Shown here: one piece after another, positions 15,241 through 23,702 of the stretch | Numbering within the stretch: the first letter of the stretch is position 1 | How the letters are laid out: the number at the start of each line of letters is the position of its first letter | NCBI GenBank assembly: GCA_002342365.1 | Contig: DDPV01000018.1 | Coordinates: 95,391-131,393 of the forward strand | DNA: 36,003 bases | Direction of reading: 5' to 3' | From: Burkholderiales bacterium UBA2459 | Lineage (GTDB): Bacteria > Pseudomonadota > Gammaproteobacteria > Burkholderiales > Burkholderiaceae_E | Notes under the pieces: generated by a model | The model's database searches: none | Seen by the model: the letters and a program-made list of their open reading frames with translations, nothing else | Told to the model about the DNA's origin: nothing | Translations under genes and position numbers: made by a program

Positions 15241-16014
15241 ATGCGCTTTGACGTCCTGACCCTGTTTCCGGCCATGTTCGCTGCACTTACTGACTACGGT
15301 ATCAGCGGACGTGCCTATGCTGCATCGCTTTGGCAGCTTCATTGTTGGAATCCCCGTGACTTTACAGCGCGAAAAACCGGCTACGTCGACGACAGGCCCT
15401 TTGGCGGCGGCCCGGGCATGGTGATGCAGGCCGAACCCTTGATGGCCTGTCTTGCCCACCTTGAAGCGAGCCTCGGCCAACGCCAGCACCGCATCTTGCT
15501 CACGCCGGCTGCAAAACCGGCCAGGCAGGAAGACATCATGCGACTCGCGGGCCAAGCAAGCATCTGCCTGATCGCCGGCCGCTATGAAGGCATCGATCAG
15601 CGTTTCATCGATCGGGAAGTTGATGAATGTGTGAGCCTCGGAGATCTGGTGGTCTCGGGTGGCGAGTTGCCTGCAATGATGCTGATTGATGCGATCGTGC
15701 GCTGGTTACCTGGCGTGTTGCACGACGAACAATCAGCCCAGCAAGACTCCTTTGTTGACGGCCTTCTGGACTGCCCGCATTACACCAGACCGGAGTCCTG
15801 GGAAGGCATCGAGGTGCCGTCCGTACTCTTGGGTGGCCATCATGACGCCATCTCCCGATGGCGCCGAAACGCGGCCTTGACAAACACCGCCCGTGTGCGG
15901 CCCGATCTGATCAACCAAGCCAGATCGAACAATCTTTTAAGCGCAGAAGACGAGCGGCTGATGGCCAGACTGCAGGCGGGCCGCTCCGCATCCGACCCAA
16001 GGCCCAATGATTAA
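15241..16014 (+). CDS. trmD: tRNA (guanine-N1)-methyltransferase
   Basis: 257-residue SPOUT methyltransferase that makes m1G37 in tRNAs using S-adenosylmethionine, which keeps the reading frame. It begins MRFDVLTLFPAMFAALTDYG. The glycine-rich GGGPGMVMQ, the LLTPAAKPARQ segment, and the knot motifs GRYEGIDQRFID and SLGDLVVSGGELPAM are all in place. It follows rimM after 34 nt. Its usual downstream neighbour rplS is missing here; instead it is convergent, over 17 bp, with the acyl-CoA dehydrogenase. Confidence 0.97.
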   Translation: MRFDVLTLFPAMFAALTDYGISGRAYAASLWQLHCWNPRDFTARKTGYVDDRPFGGGPGMVMQAEPLMACLAHLEASLGQRQHRILLTPAAKPARQEDIMRLAGQASICLIAGRYEGIDQRFIDREVDECVSLGDLVVSGGELPAMMLIDAIVRWLPGVLHDEQSAQQDSFVDGLLDCPHYTRPESWEGIEVPSVLLGGHHDAISRWRRNAALTNTARVRPDLINQARSNNLLSAEDERLMARLQAGRSASDPRPND

Positions 16015-16031
16015 ATGCTAACGACCGTCAG

Positions 16032-17906
16032 TTAAAGCGCTTCGACCTCGAGCGCCATCACCGCATCTGCACCGGCACATATTGCATGAGCCAGAGCGCC
16101 GGTTTGGGGCAACAAATGATCGGCGTAAAAGCGGGCGGTCAAAAGCTTGGCACGCAAAAACGCCGCGTCACCGCTTTGCGCCCGCAGGCCCTGATGAGCT
16201 CCCAGACCAGCACGGGCCAGTTGCCATCCTGAGCAGGCAAGCCCACAAAGTTTTAGAAAATTGACCGATCCAGAAAAAATCGCGTGGATATCCGAGCGAC
16301 CCACGGAAAGCATCCACGCCACGGTCTTTTCCATCGCTTCAGCAGCCAGCTCAAGCTGCATGGCAATAGCCGCGGGGGCGCTTGAAAGTGTCTTCGTTGC
16401 CCGATCGGATGGAGACATTTCAGGCAGGGGCTCCGCTTCACGCAGTTGCTTGGCGGTGGCTCGAATTTCAGCAGCAATCGCAAGCGCGGTTGCACCGCCT
16501 TCGCGCAAGGTCTTACGACCGATCAGGTCATTGGCCTGAATCGCGGTGGTTCCCTCGTAAATCGGCAGGATTCTTGCGTCGCGGTAAAACTGCGCCGCCC
16601 CTGTCTCTTCGATAAAACCCATACCGCCGTGTACTTGCACGCCCAGCGAAGTCACCTCAAGCGACATCTCGGTGGACCATCCCTTAACAATCGGAACCAT
16701 GAACTCATACATGCGTTGCGCAGATTGACGCTTTTGTTCATCCGGGTGCTGGCGGGACACATCAAAAGCTGCGGCAGTCGCCATGGCCATGGCTCTTGCC
16801 CCTTCGACCTGTGCGCGCATCGTCATCAGCATACGTCGAACATCGGGGTGGTTTGCGATCGCTACCGGCGCCGGCGAGCCGCCAACATCGCGGCTTTGTA
16901 CCCGGTCTTTGGAAAAGCTTGCAGCCTTTTGGTAGGCGCGATCGGCCACCGCAATGCCTTGCACGCCAACCGCAAACCGGGCCGCGTTCATCATCACGAA
17001 CATATACTCAAGTCCGCGGTTTTCCTCACCAACCAGATAGCCGATGGCACCGGCTTGAGCCTCGCTCTGCGCGTCGGCGGCAAGCGGAAACTTGCCGTCG
17101 CCGTATAGCAAGACCGCCGTCGGTGAAGCCTTGATGCCAAGTTTGTGCTCGATGGATGTGCAAAACACGTCGTTTCGCGCCCCAAGCGTGCCGTCAGGCT
17201 TGACCAAAAATTTTGGAACGATAAATAAGGAAATCCCCTTCACCCCCTCGGGTGCATCCGGCGTGCGCGCCAACACCAGGTGAATGATGTTGGCCGCCAT
17301 ATCGTGTTCACCGTAGGTGATGTAGATCTTTTGGCCAAAGACGCGATAGCTGCCATCCGCTTGTGGCACCGCCCGGGTGCGCACCATCGATAAATCCGAG
17401 CCTGCCTGCGGCTCGGTCAGATTCATGGTGCCGGTCCACTCGCCGGCAATCATCGAGGGAATGAAACGCTGTTTTTGCGCATCGGACCCTGCAGTATCAA
17501 GCGCTTCGATCGCACCGTCGGTAAGCAAGGGACAAAGGGCAAAACTCAGATTCGCCGCATTCAACATTTCCCCACAGCATGAGGCGATGAGTTTGGGCAA
17601 GCCCTGGCCACCAAAGTGCGAGCCGTGCTGCACGCCCTGCCACCCGGCTGCGGCGTACTGGGCAAAGGCTTCTTTAAAGCCTGGGGTGGTGCTGACAACC
17701 CCATCGCTCACCGTACTTGGCTCTTGATCGCCGAGCCAGTTCAGTGGCGCGATCACATCCTGATTAAATTTCGCACACTCCTGAAGCACCGCTGCGGCGG
17801 TCTCGAGGCTTGCGTCTTCAAATCCTGGCAGTTGGCTGATCTCCGCAAGATCGGCCACATGCTCCATGTTAAAAAGCATATCGGCCACAGGTGCTGCATA
17901 GCTCAT
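16032..17906 (-). CDS. acyl-CoA dehydrogenase (DmdC-like, long form)
   Basis: 624-residue FAD acyl-CoA dehydrogenase of the long type annotated as DmdC-like or AcdH, with a C-terminal extension beyond the ~380-residue classic core. Visible elements are the flavin-binding GTMNLTEPQAGSDLSMVRTRA (residues ~159-179), HKLGIKASPTAVL, QVHGGMGFIEETG and the catalytic-base segment PIYEGTTAIQ with Glu451. It oxidises an acyl-CoA to the enoyl-CoA and passes electrons to ETF. The substrate chain is unknown. It is the last gene of the crotonase-etfB-etfA-dehydrogenase unit, 3 nt after etfA. Confidence 0.92.
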   Translation of the reverse strand: MSYAAPVADMLFNMEHVADLAEISQLPGFEDASLETAAAVLQECAKFNQDVIAPLNWLGDQEPSTVSDGVVSTTPGFKEAFAQYAAAGWQGVQHGSHFGGQGLPKLIASCCGEMLNAANLSFALCPLLTDGAIEALDTAGSDAQKQRFIPSMIAGEWTGTMNLTEPQAGSDLSMVRTRAVPQADGSYRVFGQKIYITYGEHDMAANIIHLVLARTPDAPEGVKGISLFIVPKFLVKPDGTLGARNDVFCTSIEHKLGIKASPTAVLLYGDGKFPLAADAQSEAQAGAIGYLVGEENRGLEYMFVMMNAARFAVGVQGIAVADRAYQKAASFSKDRVQSRDVGGSPAPVAIANHPDVRRMLMTMRAQVEGARAMAMATAAAFDVSRQHPDEQKRQSAQRMYEFMVPIVKGWSTEMSLEVTSLGVQVHGGMGFIEETGAAQFYRDARILPIYEGTTAIQANDLIGRKTLREGGATALAIAAEIRATAKQLREAEPLPEMSPSDRATKTLSSAPAAIAMQLELAAEAMEKTVAWMLSVGRSDIHAIFSGSVNFLKLCGLACSGWQLARAGLGAHQGLRAQSGDAAFLRAKLLTARFYADHLLPQTGALAHAICAGADAVMALEVEAL

Positions 17907-17909
17907 CGA

Positions 17910-18842
17910 TTACCCCAGCGCAGTTTGCAATTCAGGCAAAGCCTGAAACAAATCGGCGACCAGTCCATAGTCGGCAACGCCGAAAATCGGTGCCTCAGCG
18001 TCTTTATTGATCGCAACAATCACCTTCGAATCCTTCATGCCTGCCAGATGCTGAATCGCTCCAGAAATTCCGATCGCCACGTAAAGCTGCGGGGCAACGA
18101 TTTTCCCGGTTTGCCCCACTTGCCAGTCATTCGGCGCATAACCGGCATCGACCGCAGCGCGGGATGCGCCCATAGCCGCCCCGAGCCGGTCGGCGATCGG
18201 CTCAAGAATCTTGAAGTTATCGGCTGATCCCATGCCTCGTCCCCCTGAGACCACAACCTTTGCTGAAGTGAGCTCAGGTCGATCGGACTTGGCAAGCTCG
18301 CGTGACACAAACTGACTCTTGCCGGTGTCGGCGACCGGGCTGACCGCCACAATCTCGGCCGGGCTCGACGCGGCTGCGGCTGCATCAAATCCCGTGGTCC
18401 GAACCGTGATCACCTTGACCGGATCCATCGACTCTACGGTGGCGATTGCGTTGCCGGCGTAGATCGGACGGGTGAAGGCATCGGGGCTGTGAACCGCCGT
18501 GATGTCGCTGATTTGCGCAACATCCAGCCGCGCAGCAATCCTTGGTGAGAGGTTTTTGCCAAAGGCTGTCGCAGGCGCAAGAATATGGCTGTAGGAAGCG
18601 GCAAGCGCCAAGACCTGCTCAGCGATGTTTTCTGCGGTTTGTGCTGCAAAGTGCTCAGCCTCGGCATACAAAACCCGCGACACACCAGCGATCCCGGCTG
18701 CAGCCTGCGCGACCGCGGCACAGCCTGCGCCGGCCACTAAAACATGAACCTCATGAGAAACCAAAAGCGCTGCGCTGACGGTGTTGAGGGTGCTGGGTTT
18801 GAGTTGACCGGCTTCGTGTTCGGCAATAACAAGTGCGCTCAT
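17910..18842 (-). CDS. etfA: electron transfer flavoprotein alpha subunit
   Basis: 310-residue FAD-binding subunit of ETF, which carries electrons from acyl-CoA dehydrogenases to ETF-ubiquinone oxidoreductase. The C-terminal FAD domain has VVSGGRGMGSADNF, GASRAAVDAGY, QVGQTGKIVAPQLYVAIGIS and AIQHLAGMKDSKVIVAINKD, the last being the family signature. The start ATG overlaps the etfB end region: the AGGTGA that serves as ribosome binding site is inside the last etfB codons, which suggests coupled translation and 1:1 synthesis. Confidence 0.97.
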   Translation of the reverse strand: MSALVIAEHEAGQLKPSTLNTVSAALLVSHEVHVLVAGAGCAAVAQAAAGIAGVSRVLYAEAEHFAAQTAENIAEQVLALAASYSHILAPATAFGKNLSPRIAARLDVAQISDITAVHSPDAFTRPIYAGNAIATVESMDPVKVITVRTTGFDAAAAASSPAEIVAVSPVADTGKSQFVSRELAKSDRPELTSAKVVVSGGRGMGSADNFKILEPIADRLGAAMGASRAAVDAGYAPNDWQVGQTGKIVAPQLYVAIGISGAIQHLAGMKDSKVIVAINKDAEAPIFGVADYGLVADLFQALPELQTALG

Positions 18843-18843
18843 A

Positions 18844-19593
18844 TCAAATCACCTTCGCTTCGTTTTTCAGTTTGTCAACCAGTGCCGCCACATCAGCGAC
18901 CTTGACACCCGCAGAACGGCCTGCAGGATCGGTTACTTTCAGCATCTTCAGCCGCGGCGTGACATCAACGCCCAAGTCTTGCGGCGTGAGCTGGTCGAGT
19001 TGCTTTTTCTTTGCCTTCATGATGTTGGGCAGGGTCACATAACGCGGCTCGTTGAGGCGCAAATCGGTGGTCACCACCGCTGGCATGCGCATTTTCAGCG
19101 TTTCAAGGCCACCGTCAACTTCGCGGGTGACGTAGAGGCTATCGTCCTGACATTCAAGCTTTGAAGCAAAAGTGGCCTGCGGGTAGTCAGCCAGTGCCGC
19201 AAGCATTTGCCCTGTCTGATTGGCATCATCGTCGATCGCCTGCTTACCAAGAATGATCAGGCCGGGCTGCTCGCGATCGACCACCGCCTTCAACAGCTTG
19301 GCTACCGCCAAAGGCTGAAGTTCGACATCGGTCTGGATCAAAATAGCCCGGTCTGCGCCGATGGCCATCGCGGTTCGCAGCGTCTCCTGGCAAGCGACAG
19401 TTCCCGCTGAGACCGCGATGATCTCGCTCACCTGTCCCTTTTCCTTGAGTCTCACCGCCTCTTCCACTGCGATTTCATCAAAGGGGTTCATCGACATTTT
19501 CACATTGGCGATATCCACGCCGGTTTGATCACTTTTCACCCGAACCTTGACGTTGTAGTCGACCACCCGCTTTACCGGTACCAAAACCTTCAT
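18844..19593 (-). CDS. etfB: electron transfer flavoprotein beta subunit
   Basis: 249-residue AMP-binding subunit of ETF. It starts MKVLVPVKRVVDYNVKVRVK and includes NPFDEIAVEEAVRLKEKG and the beta-family signature region LRLNEPRYVTLPNIMKAKKK. A strong ribosome binding site, AGGAGGA, lies 8-9 nt before the ATG. It follows the crotonase gene after 21 nt and precedes etfA with 1 nt between. Confidence 0.97.
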   Translation of the reverse strand: MKVLVPVKRVVDYNVKVRVKSDQTGVDIANVKMSMNPFDEIAVEEAVRLKEKGQVSEIIAVSAGTVACQETLRTAMAIGADRAILIQTDVELQPLAVAKLLKAVVDREQPGLIILGKQAIDDDANQTGQMLAALADYPQATFASKLECQDDSLYVTREVDGGLETLKMRMPAVVTTDLRLNEPRYVTLPNIMKAKKKQLDQLTPQDLGVDVTPRLKMLKVTDPAGRSAGVKVADVAALVDKLKNEAKVI

Positions 19594-19614
19594 GCGCGAC
19601 TTCCTCCTGAGTAA

Positions 19615-20577
19615 TCACCCGATTCTACTGGAGCTCTCTTCAGCTTGAGCCGATGTGTCCTGAGCCCAACGCGGCTTGCGCTTTTCGACGAAGGCGCCCA
19701 CCCCCTCCCGGGTCTGCGCGTCCATCATGTTGCAAGCCATGGTTTGGCCGGCGAGTTGATAGGCCGCCTCGATCCCCATGTCAAGCTGCCGGTAAAACAA
19801 TTGTTTACCGGCCGTGATAGCAACTTGGGGCTTGCTGATGATTCGCTGACACAGCGCGAAGCTTGCCGCGTCGAGCTCGGATGGATCGACCACCTGATTG
19901 ACAAGGCCGCGGGCCTTTGCCTCATCCGCGCTGATGAAGTCACCGGTGACCAGCATCTCGAAGGCTTGCTTGCGCGACAGATTGCGCGACAAAGGCACCG
20001 AGGGCGTGGAGCAAAAAAGACCCAGGTTCACGCCTGAGACAGCAAATTGCGCATCACGCGATGCAAGCGCGAGGTCACACATCGCCACCAGCTGGCAACC
20101 AGCCGCGGTGGCTATCCCTTGAACCTTGGCGATCACCGGCTGCGGCATGCGATGAATCGTCATCATCATGCGGCTACAGGCTGCAAAAAGCTCCCGGTAC
20201 TGGTCTTGTGTTTCCAAAGCCAGCATTTCACGCAAGTCGTGGCCTGCGCAAAAGGCCCGCCCCTCGGCCTCAATCACCACCACACGAATGGCTTCATCGT
20301 TTGCAATGGCCTGCAGTTGCGCTGTCATCGCCTCAAGCAAGGCTCCCGATAAGGCGTTGAACTGCTTGGGCCGCGCAAGGGTCAAGCGCGCAATCGCATC
20401 GTTACAGGAAAATTTCAGGATCGCATCGTCGGCGAAATCAGCAGGCTCTGAGCGATCGGTCTTTGCGTGTTGATCGCAGCTTGCCTGTTGATCGGTCTTT
20501 GCGTGTTGATCGATCGCTGCTTGTTGACCGGTCATTTCGAATTGATCGAACGCTGCTTGTTGATCGCTTTGATTCAT
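19615..20577 (-). CDS. crotonase-family protein, ECHDC3-like, with repeat N-terminus
   Basis: 320-residue enoyl-CoA hydratase/isomerase family protein. The core (residues ~53 to 305) holds the oxyanion-hole segments FCAGHDLREM and GIATAAGCQL. The overall sequence, including SGVNLGLFCSTPSVPLSRN, closely resembles ECHDC3. The two Glu residues used by true hydratases are replaced by Gln162 and Gly182, so simple hydratase activity is doubtful. The first ~45 residues are not crotonase; they are three 12-residue repeats plus a linker. The frame is open to 20643, but I chose the ATG at 20577, which has AAGG about 7 nt upstream. It leads the ETF/acyl-CoA dehydrogenase operon. Confidence 0.88.
   Translation of the reverse strand: MNQSDQQAAFDQFEMTGQQAAIDQHAKTDQQASCDQHAKTDRSEPADFADDAILKFSCNDAIARLTLARPKQFNALSGALLEAMTAQLQAIANDEAIRVVVIEAEGRAFCAGHDLREMLALETQDQYRELFAACSRMMMTIHRMPQPVIAKVQGIATAAGCQLVAMCDLALASRDAQFAVSGVNLGLFCSTPSVPLSRNLSRKQAFEMLVTGDFISADEAKARGLVNQVVDPSELDAASFALCQRIISKPQVAITAGKQLFYRQLDMGIEAAYQLAGQTMACNMMDAQTREGVGAFVEKRKPRWAQDTSAQAEESSSRIG
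20455..20562 (-). repeat. 36-bp tandem repeat, three copies, in the crotonase N-terminus
   Basis: Units 20562-20527, 20526-20491 and 20490-20455 on the minus strand encode QQAAFDQFEMTG, QQAAIDQHAKTD and QQASCDQHAKTD. Units 2 and 3 are nearly identical at the DNA level. The repeats stay in frame and carry no stop. Confidence 0.9.
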
Positions 20578-20628
20578 CGTTTCGCCTTTCTCATGTGATC
20601 CGATGCCGTTGCGCTTGAGGGTGACTAT

Positions 20629-20643
20629 TTGGCACCATGCCAA
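20629..20643. promoter_or_regulatory. 15-bp palindrome, candidate operator
   Basis: TTGGCA-CCA-TGCCAA, perfect 6-bp arms, in the 134-bp divergent region between the crotonase operon and mltB. It lies about 50 bp before the crotonase start. No promoter could be fixed with confidence, so its target and binding protein are unknown. Confidence 0.35.
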
Positions 20644-20711
20644 GCCATGGCGAACGCTATCATCCTTACAGCCTTCATAATGCCTTTTGGACGACGATTT
20701 GAATCAATTCA

Positions 20712-21824
20712 ATGACTAAGTCGTTTTTCCGACCGTCGCTGCTAGCCAGCCTGATCCTGATGCCTTGGATTGCCTCGGCTGTTGCCGCTAACCTCGACGC
20801 TGAGGATGTTCCGCTTCCAGCCTGGTCGCCGGTTCCCTTTGTTCGTCCGGCTGACTTTGCAGCCTACATGCAATCCCGTCACGCCTGGCCGCGTGACCGC
20901 CTCGATGCCCTGTTTGCGGACTACCGACCCAACGCTCAGGTGATTCGCCTGATGGAGCCAGCGCCGCAAGGGTTTAAACGATCCTGGCAGAGCTACCGCA
21001 AGCGATTTATCGACCCCAAGCGGATTGCCGCAGGCTTGGCCTTCTGGAGCGAGAACCAGTCGGCTCTTGAGCGCGCAAGCAAGCGTTTTGGCGTGCCGGC
21101 CTACGTGATTGTCGGGATCATCGGCGTTGAGTCGATTTACGGGCGCAACACCGGCAACTTCCAGGTGCTTGATGCACTTGCCACCCTCAGCTTTGACTAC
21201 CCCCGACGGGGGGCCTTCTTTGCCCGCGAACTTGAACATTTCCTGCTGTGGACGCAGGAGCAAGGTCTCGACCCGAAGGCGCTGCGCGGCTCATTTGCAG
21301 GCGCGATAGGCTTGCCGCAATTCATGCCCGGCAGCATCAGACGGCATGCAGTTGACTTTGATGGCGATGGAAGCATCGATCTTGCCGGCAGCAGTGCCGA
21401 TGCTATTGGCAGCGTGGCCTCGTTTTTGAAGCGACACGGCTGGCGCAGCCCATCGGCACAAAAAATACGGATTCAGCTGCGGATGCTGCCAGACGCGGCA
21501 AACGAAGAAGCGCTTGCCAAACTGCTTGAAGCCGGCTGGCAACCGCGGCTTGAACGTCGCGAGATCGAACGAGCAGGCCTTGGATTTCCCAAGGATGCAT
21601 CGCCTAAAAAGCGCCCTGCAGTCGATCAACAATGGGCGGTGTATGAACTCCCAAACGCTGACGCCCCCAGCACCTGGATTGCCGCCGACCATAATTTTTG
21701 GGTGATCACCCGTTATAACCAATCGCCTTTTTATGCGATGGCAGTGCTTGAACTGGGCGAGTCGGTTCGCGATGAGCGTCGCCGACAAACGGCTAAACCA
21801 GGCGGCGCGAAGCCCGGTGGCTGA
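20712..21824 (+). CDS. mltB: lytic murein transglycosylase B
   Basis: 370-residue periplasmic peptidoglycan lyase that cuts the MurNAc-GlcNAc bond to leave 1,6-anhydroMurNAc. A signal peptide is visible (MTKSFFRPSLLASLILMPWI, cleavage likely after ASAVAA). There is no lipobox cysteine, so it is probably soluble rather than a lipoprotein. The catalytic Glu is in IIGVESIYGRNTGNFQVLDA. The GAIGLPQFMPGSIRRHAVDFD and AIGSVASFLKRHGW segments follow. No clear ribosome binding site precedes the ATG; a TTGAAT/ATTCAA inverted repeat overlaps it instead. The chain ends with a duplicated AKPGG. Its last 32 nt overlap the convergent EamA gene. Confidence 0.93.
   Translation: MTKSFFRPSLLASLILMPWIASAVAANLDAEDVPLPAWSPVPFVRPADFAAYMQSRHAWPRDRLDALFADYRPNAQVIRLMEPAPQGFKRSWQSYRKRFIDPKRIAAGLAFWSENQSALERASKRFGVPAYVIVGIIGVESIYGRNTGNFQVLDALATLSFDYPRRGAFFARELEHFLLWTQEQGLDPKALRGSFAGAIGLPQFMPGSIRRHAVDFDGDGSIDLAGSSADAIGSVASFLKRHGWRSPSAQKIRIQLRMLPDAANEEALAKLLEAGWQPRLERREIERAGLGFPKDASPKKRPAVDQQWAVYELPNADAPSTWIAADHNFWVITRYNQSPFYAMAVLELGESVRDERRRQTAKPGGAKPGG
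21792..21821. repeat. 15-bp tandem duplication just before the mltB stop
   Basis: Units 21792-21806 and 21807-21821 each encode AKPGG and differ at several third codon positions. The stop codon follows directly. The first unit also contains the stop codon of the convergent EamA gene on the other strand. Confidence 0.65.
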
Positions 21825-22668
21825 AAACAGCATTCACCACACCGGTTGCCACAATCAAGGCCATGCCGATCAGTGACCAGCGGTCCGGAAAGTGGTCAAA
21901 AACAAGCCAGCCCATCAACAGCGCTGATAGCGCTTGACTGTAACTGTAAGGCGCAAGCGTGGAAACCGGTGCCGCCGCATAGGCTTTCACCATCAGGTGA
22001 TGACCATAAGCACCGATTGCGCCCATCGTAAAGAAAGCACACCAATCGATGAAATCGGACGGCCACAGCCAGTATCCCGGCGCAATCAGGCTCAGCAGAC
22101 AGGTGGCCACCAAAGCGCCAATGAACAGCGTTGGGGTAGCGGGATCGCGGGTCGAGAGCTTTCGCGTGAGGATGGCATAGGCTGCGAAACAAAATGCCGT
22201 CAGCAAAGGCAAAACCGCTGCCCAGGTGAAGGCCGCAAAGCCAGGCTTCATGATCATGAGCACGCCGGCAAAGCTCAAGGCAAGCGCAAACCACACCCTG
22301 GGGTTGGGTCGTTCGCCGAGTAAAGCAATCGCCAAACCGGTGACAAGGATTGGCGCGATCTGCGCAATCGTCGAAGCTTCTGCCAACGGCATCAAACTGA
22401 GCGCCGAGAAAAAGCAAAGCGTCGACAGGCCAAGCGCCATGCCTCTGGCGACCTGAAGGACAGGCGCGGTGGTTTGCACCAGCTTGAAACCCATACGCGG
22501 TGCAAAAAGCGCAAGCATGATGAAGAGGTTAAAAAAGTAGCGCGCCCAGGCAACCTGTACCGGCGGGTAACGCATACTCGCCCACTTGGCAATCGCATCC
22601 ATCACACTGAAAAGCACCAGGGCGCTGATAAACAATACGATGCCGCGTCGCTGCGAACCTGCGGTCAT
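21793..22668 (-). CDS. EamA/DMT family transporter
   Basis: 291-residue inner-membrane transporter with ten predicted helices arranged as two EamA repeats (residues ~8-140 and ~150-285). The first repeat starts GIVLFISALVLFSVMDAIAKW. The class exports small metabolites. E. coli EamA exports cysteine and O-acetylserine, and the position right after cysM, overlapping it by 4 nt (ATGA), makes such a substrate attractive here, but this is inference. The gene end overlaps the end of mltB by 32 nt. Confidence 0.88.
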   Translation of the reverse strand: MTAGSQRRGIVLFISALVLFSVMDAIAKWASMRYPPVQVAWARYFFNLFIMLALFAPRMGFKLVQTTAPVLQVARGMALGLSTLCFFSALSLMPLAEASTIAQIAPILVTGLAIALLGERPNPRVWFALALSFAGVLMIMKPGFAAFTWAAVLPLLTAFCFAAYAILTRKLSTRDPATPTLFIGALVATCLLSLIAPGYWLWPSDFIDWCAFFTMGAIGAYGHHLMVKAYAAAPVSTLAPYSYSQALSALLMGWLVFDHFPDRWSLIGMALIVATGVVNAVFSHRASRRLV

Positions 22669-23690
22669 CCGGGGAAAACACCGGTCGACAAATAGCGATC
22701 CCCGCGGTCACAAACAATGAAGACGATGGTTGCATTTTCAGAACGTTCTGCAATTCGCTGAGCGATCACGCAAGCGCCCGCAGCCGAGATACCGCAAAAA
22801 ATCCCCTCTTTCGCTGCCAGTTCACGCGCCGTCGATTCGGCCTGCGCCTGCGAGACGTAGGCTACCTCGTCGACAATCGCATGCTTGTAAATCGACGGCA
22901 AATAGGCATCGGGCCACTTGCGAATGCCAGGAATCGATGAACCTTCCTCGGGTTGCGCGCCGATGATCTGGATCGAAGGCTTGCGGGCCTTCAGATACCT
23001 CGACACACCGGTTATCGTGCCGGTTGTGCCCATGGACGATACAAAATGGCTGACCTCACCCCGGGTGTCGTCCCAGATTTCAGGGCCTGTGGTTTCGTAG
23101 TGGGCAATCCAATTGTCATCGTTTGAAAACTGATCCAGAACGCGTCCTTCGCCTTTGGCCTGCATCTCGAGCGCCAGATCGCGAGCATGCTCCATCCCCT
23201 GCTGCTGGCTGACAAGAATGAGTTCTGCGCCGTAAGCTTTCATGGTTTGGCGCCGCTCAACCGAGAGGTTGTCAGGCATGATGAGCACCATCCGATAACC
23301 CCGGATCGCTGCCGCCATGGCCAAGGCAATGCCGGTGTTGCCTGAAGTCGCCTCAATCAGGCAATCGCCTGGCTTGATCTCGCCGCGGGCTTCGGCGCGT
23401 GCGATCATCGACAGAGCCGGACGGTCCTTCACCGAACCCGCAGGGTTGTTGCCTTCGAGCTTGCCTAAAACGATATTCCCCCGCTCGCTGGCGCTGGGCG
23501 CGATCATGCGCTGCAAGCGAACCAGGGGTGTCTTGCCAATCGCCTGCTCAACCGTGGGATAAGCGCTGCTGCGCTCACCACGAATCGCGACGCTGGCCGA
23601 CGGTTCTCCCAAAGCGGGCTTCGCCGATAACGATGCGTTCGACCCTGCTTCGAGAGAGGTTGACTCGGGGGATAGCGGTTGATCGGACAT
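22665..23690 (-). CDS. cysM: cysteine synthase B
   Basis: 341-residue PLP enzyme that makes cysteine (or S-sulfocysteine with thiosulfate) from O-acetylserine. The PLP lysine is K88 in GNNPAGSVKDRPA. The phosphate loop is TGTIT in SSMGTTGTITGVSRYL, and the substrate loop is EATSGNTGIALAMAAAI. The CysM-type ending CDRGDRYLSTGVF is present. A Ser/Ala/Pro-rich N-terminal extension of about 44 residues is not part of the fold and could reflect an early start; TVEQAIGKTPLVRL is where family members usually begin. It lies 12 nt after oxyR and overlaps the EamA gene by 4 nt. Confidence 0.95.
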   Translation of the reverse strand: MSDQPLSPESTSLEAGSNASLSAKPALGEPSASVAIRGERSSAYPTVEQAIGKTPLVRLQRMIAPSASERGNIVLGKLEGNNPAGSVKDRPALSMIARAEARGEIKPGDCLIEATSGNTGIALAMAAAIRGYRMVLIMPDNLSVERRQTMKAYGAELILVSQQQGMEHARDLALEMQAKGEGRVLDQFSNDDNWIAHYETTGPEIWDDTRGEVSHFVSSMGTTGTITGVSRYLKARKPSIQIIGAQPEEGSSIPGIRKWPDAYLPSIYKHAIVDEVAYVSQAQAESTARELAAKEGIFCGISAAGACVIAQRIAERSENATIVFIVCDRGDRYLSTGVFPG

Positions 23691-23702
23691 GGTTCAGCGA
23701 CC

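Noticed and set aside
20630..20645. Sigma-54 promoter (TGGCAC followed by N5)
   Set aside because: The -12 element would read CAAGC rather than TTGCA, and the site is better explained as a palindrome.
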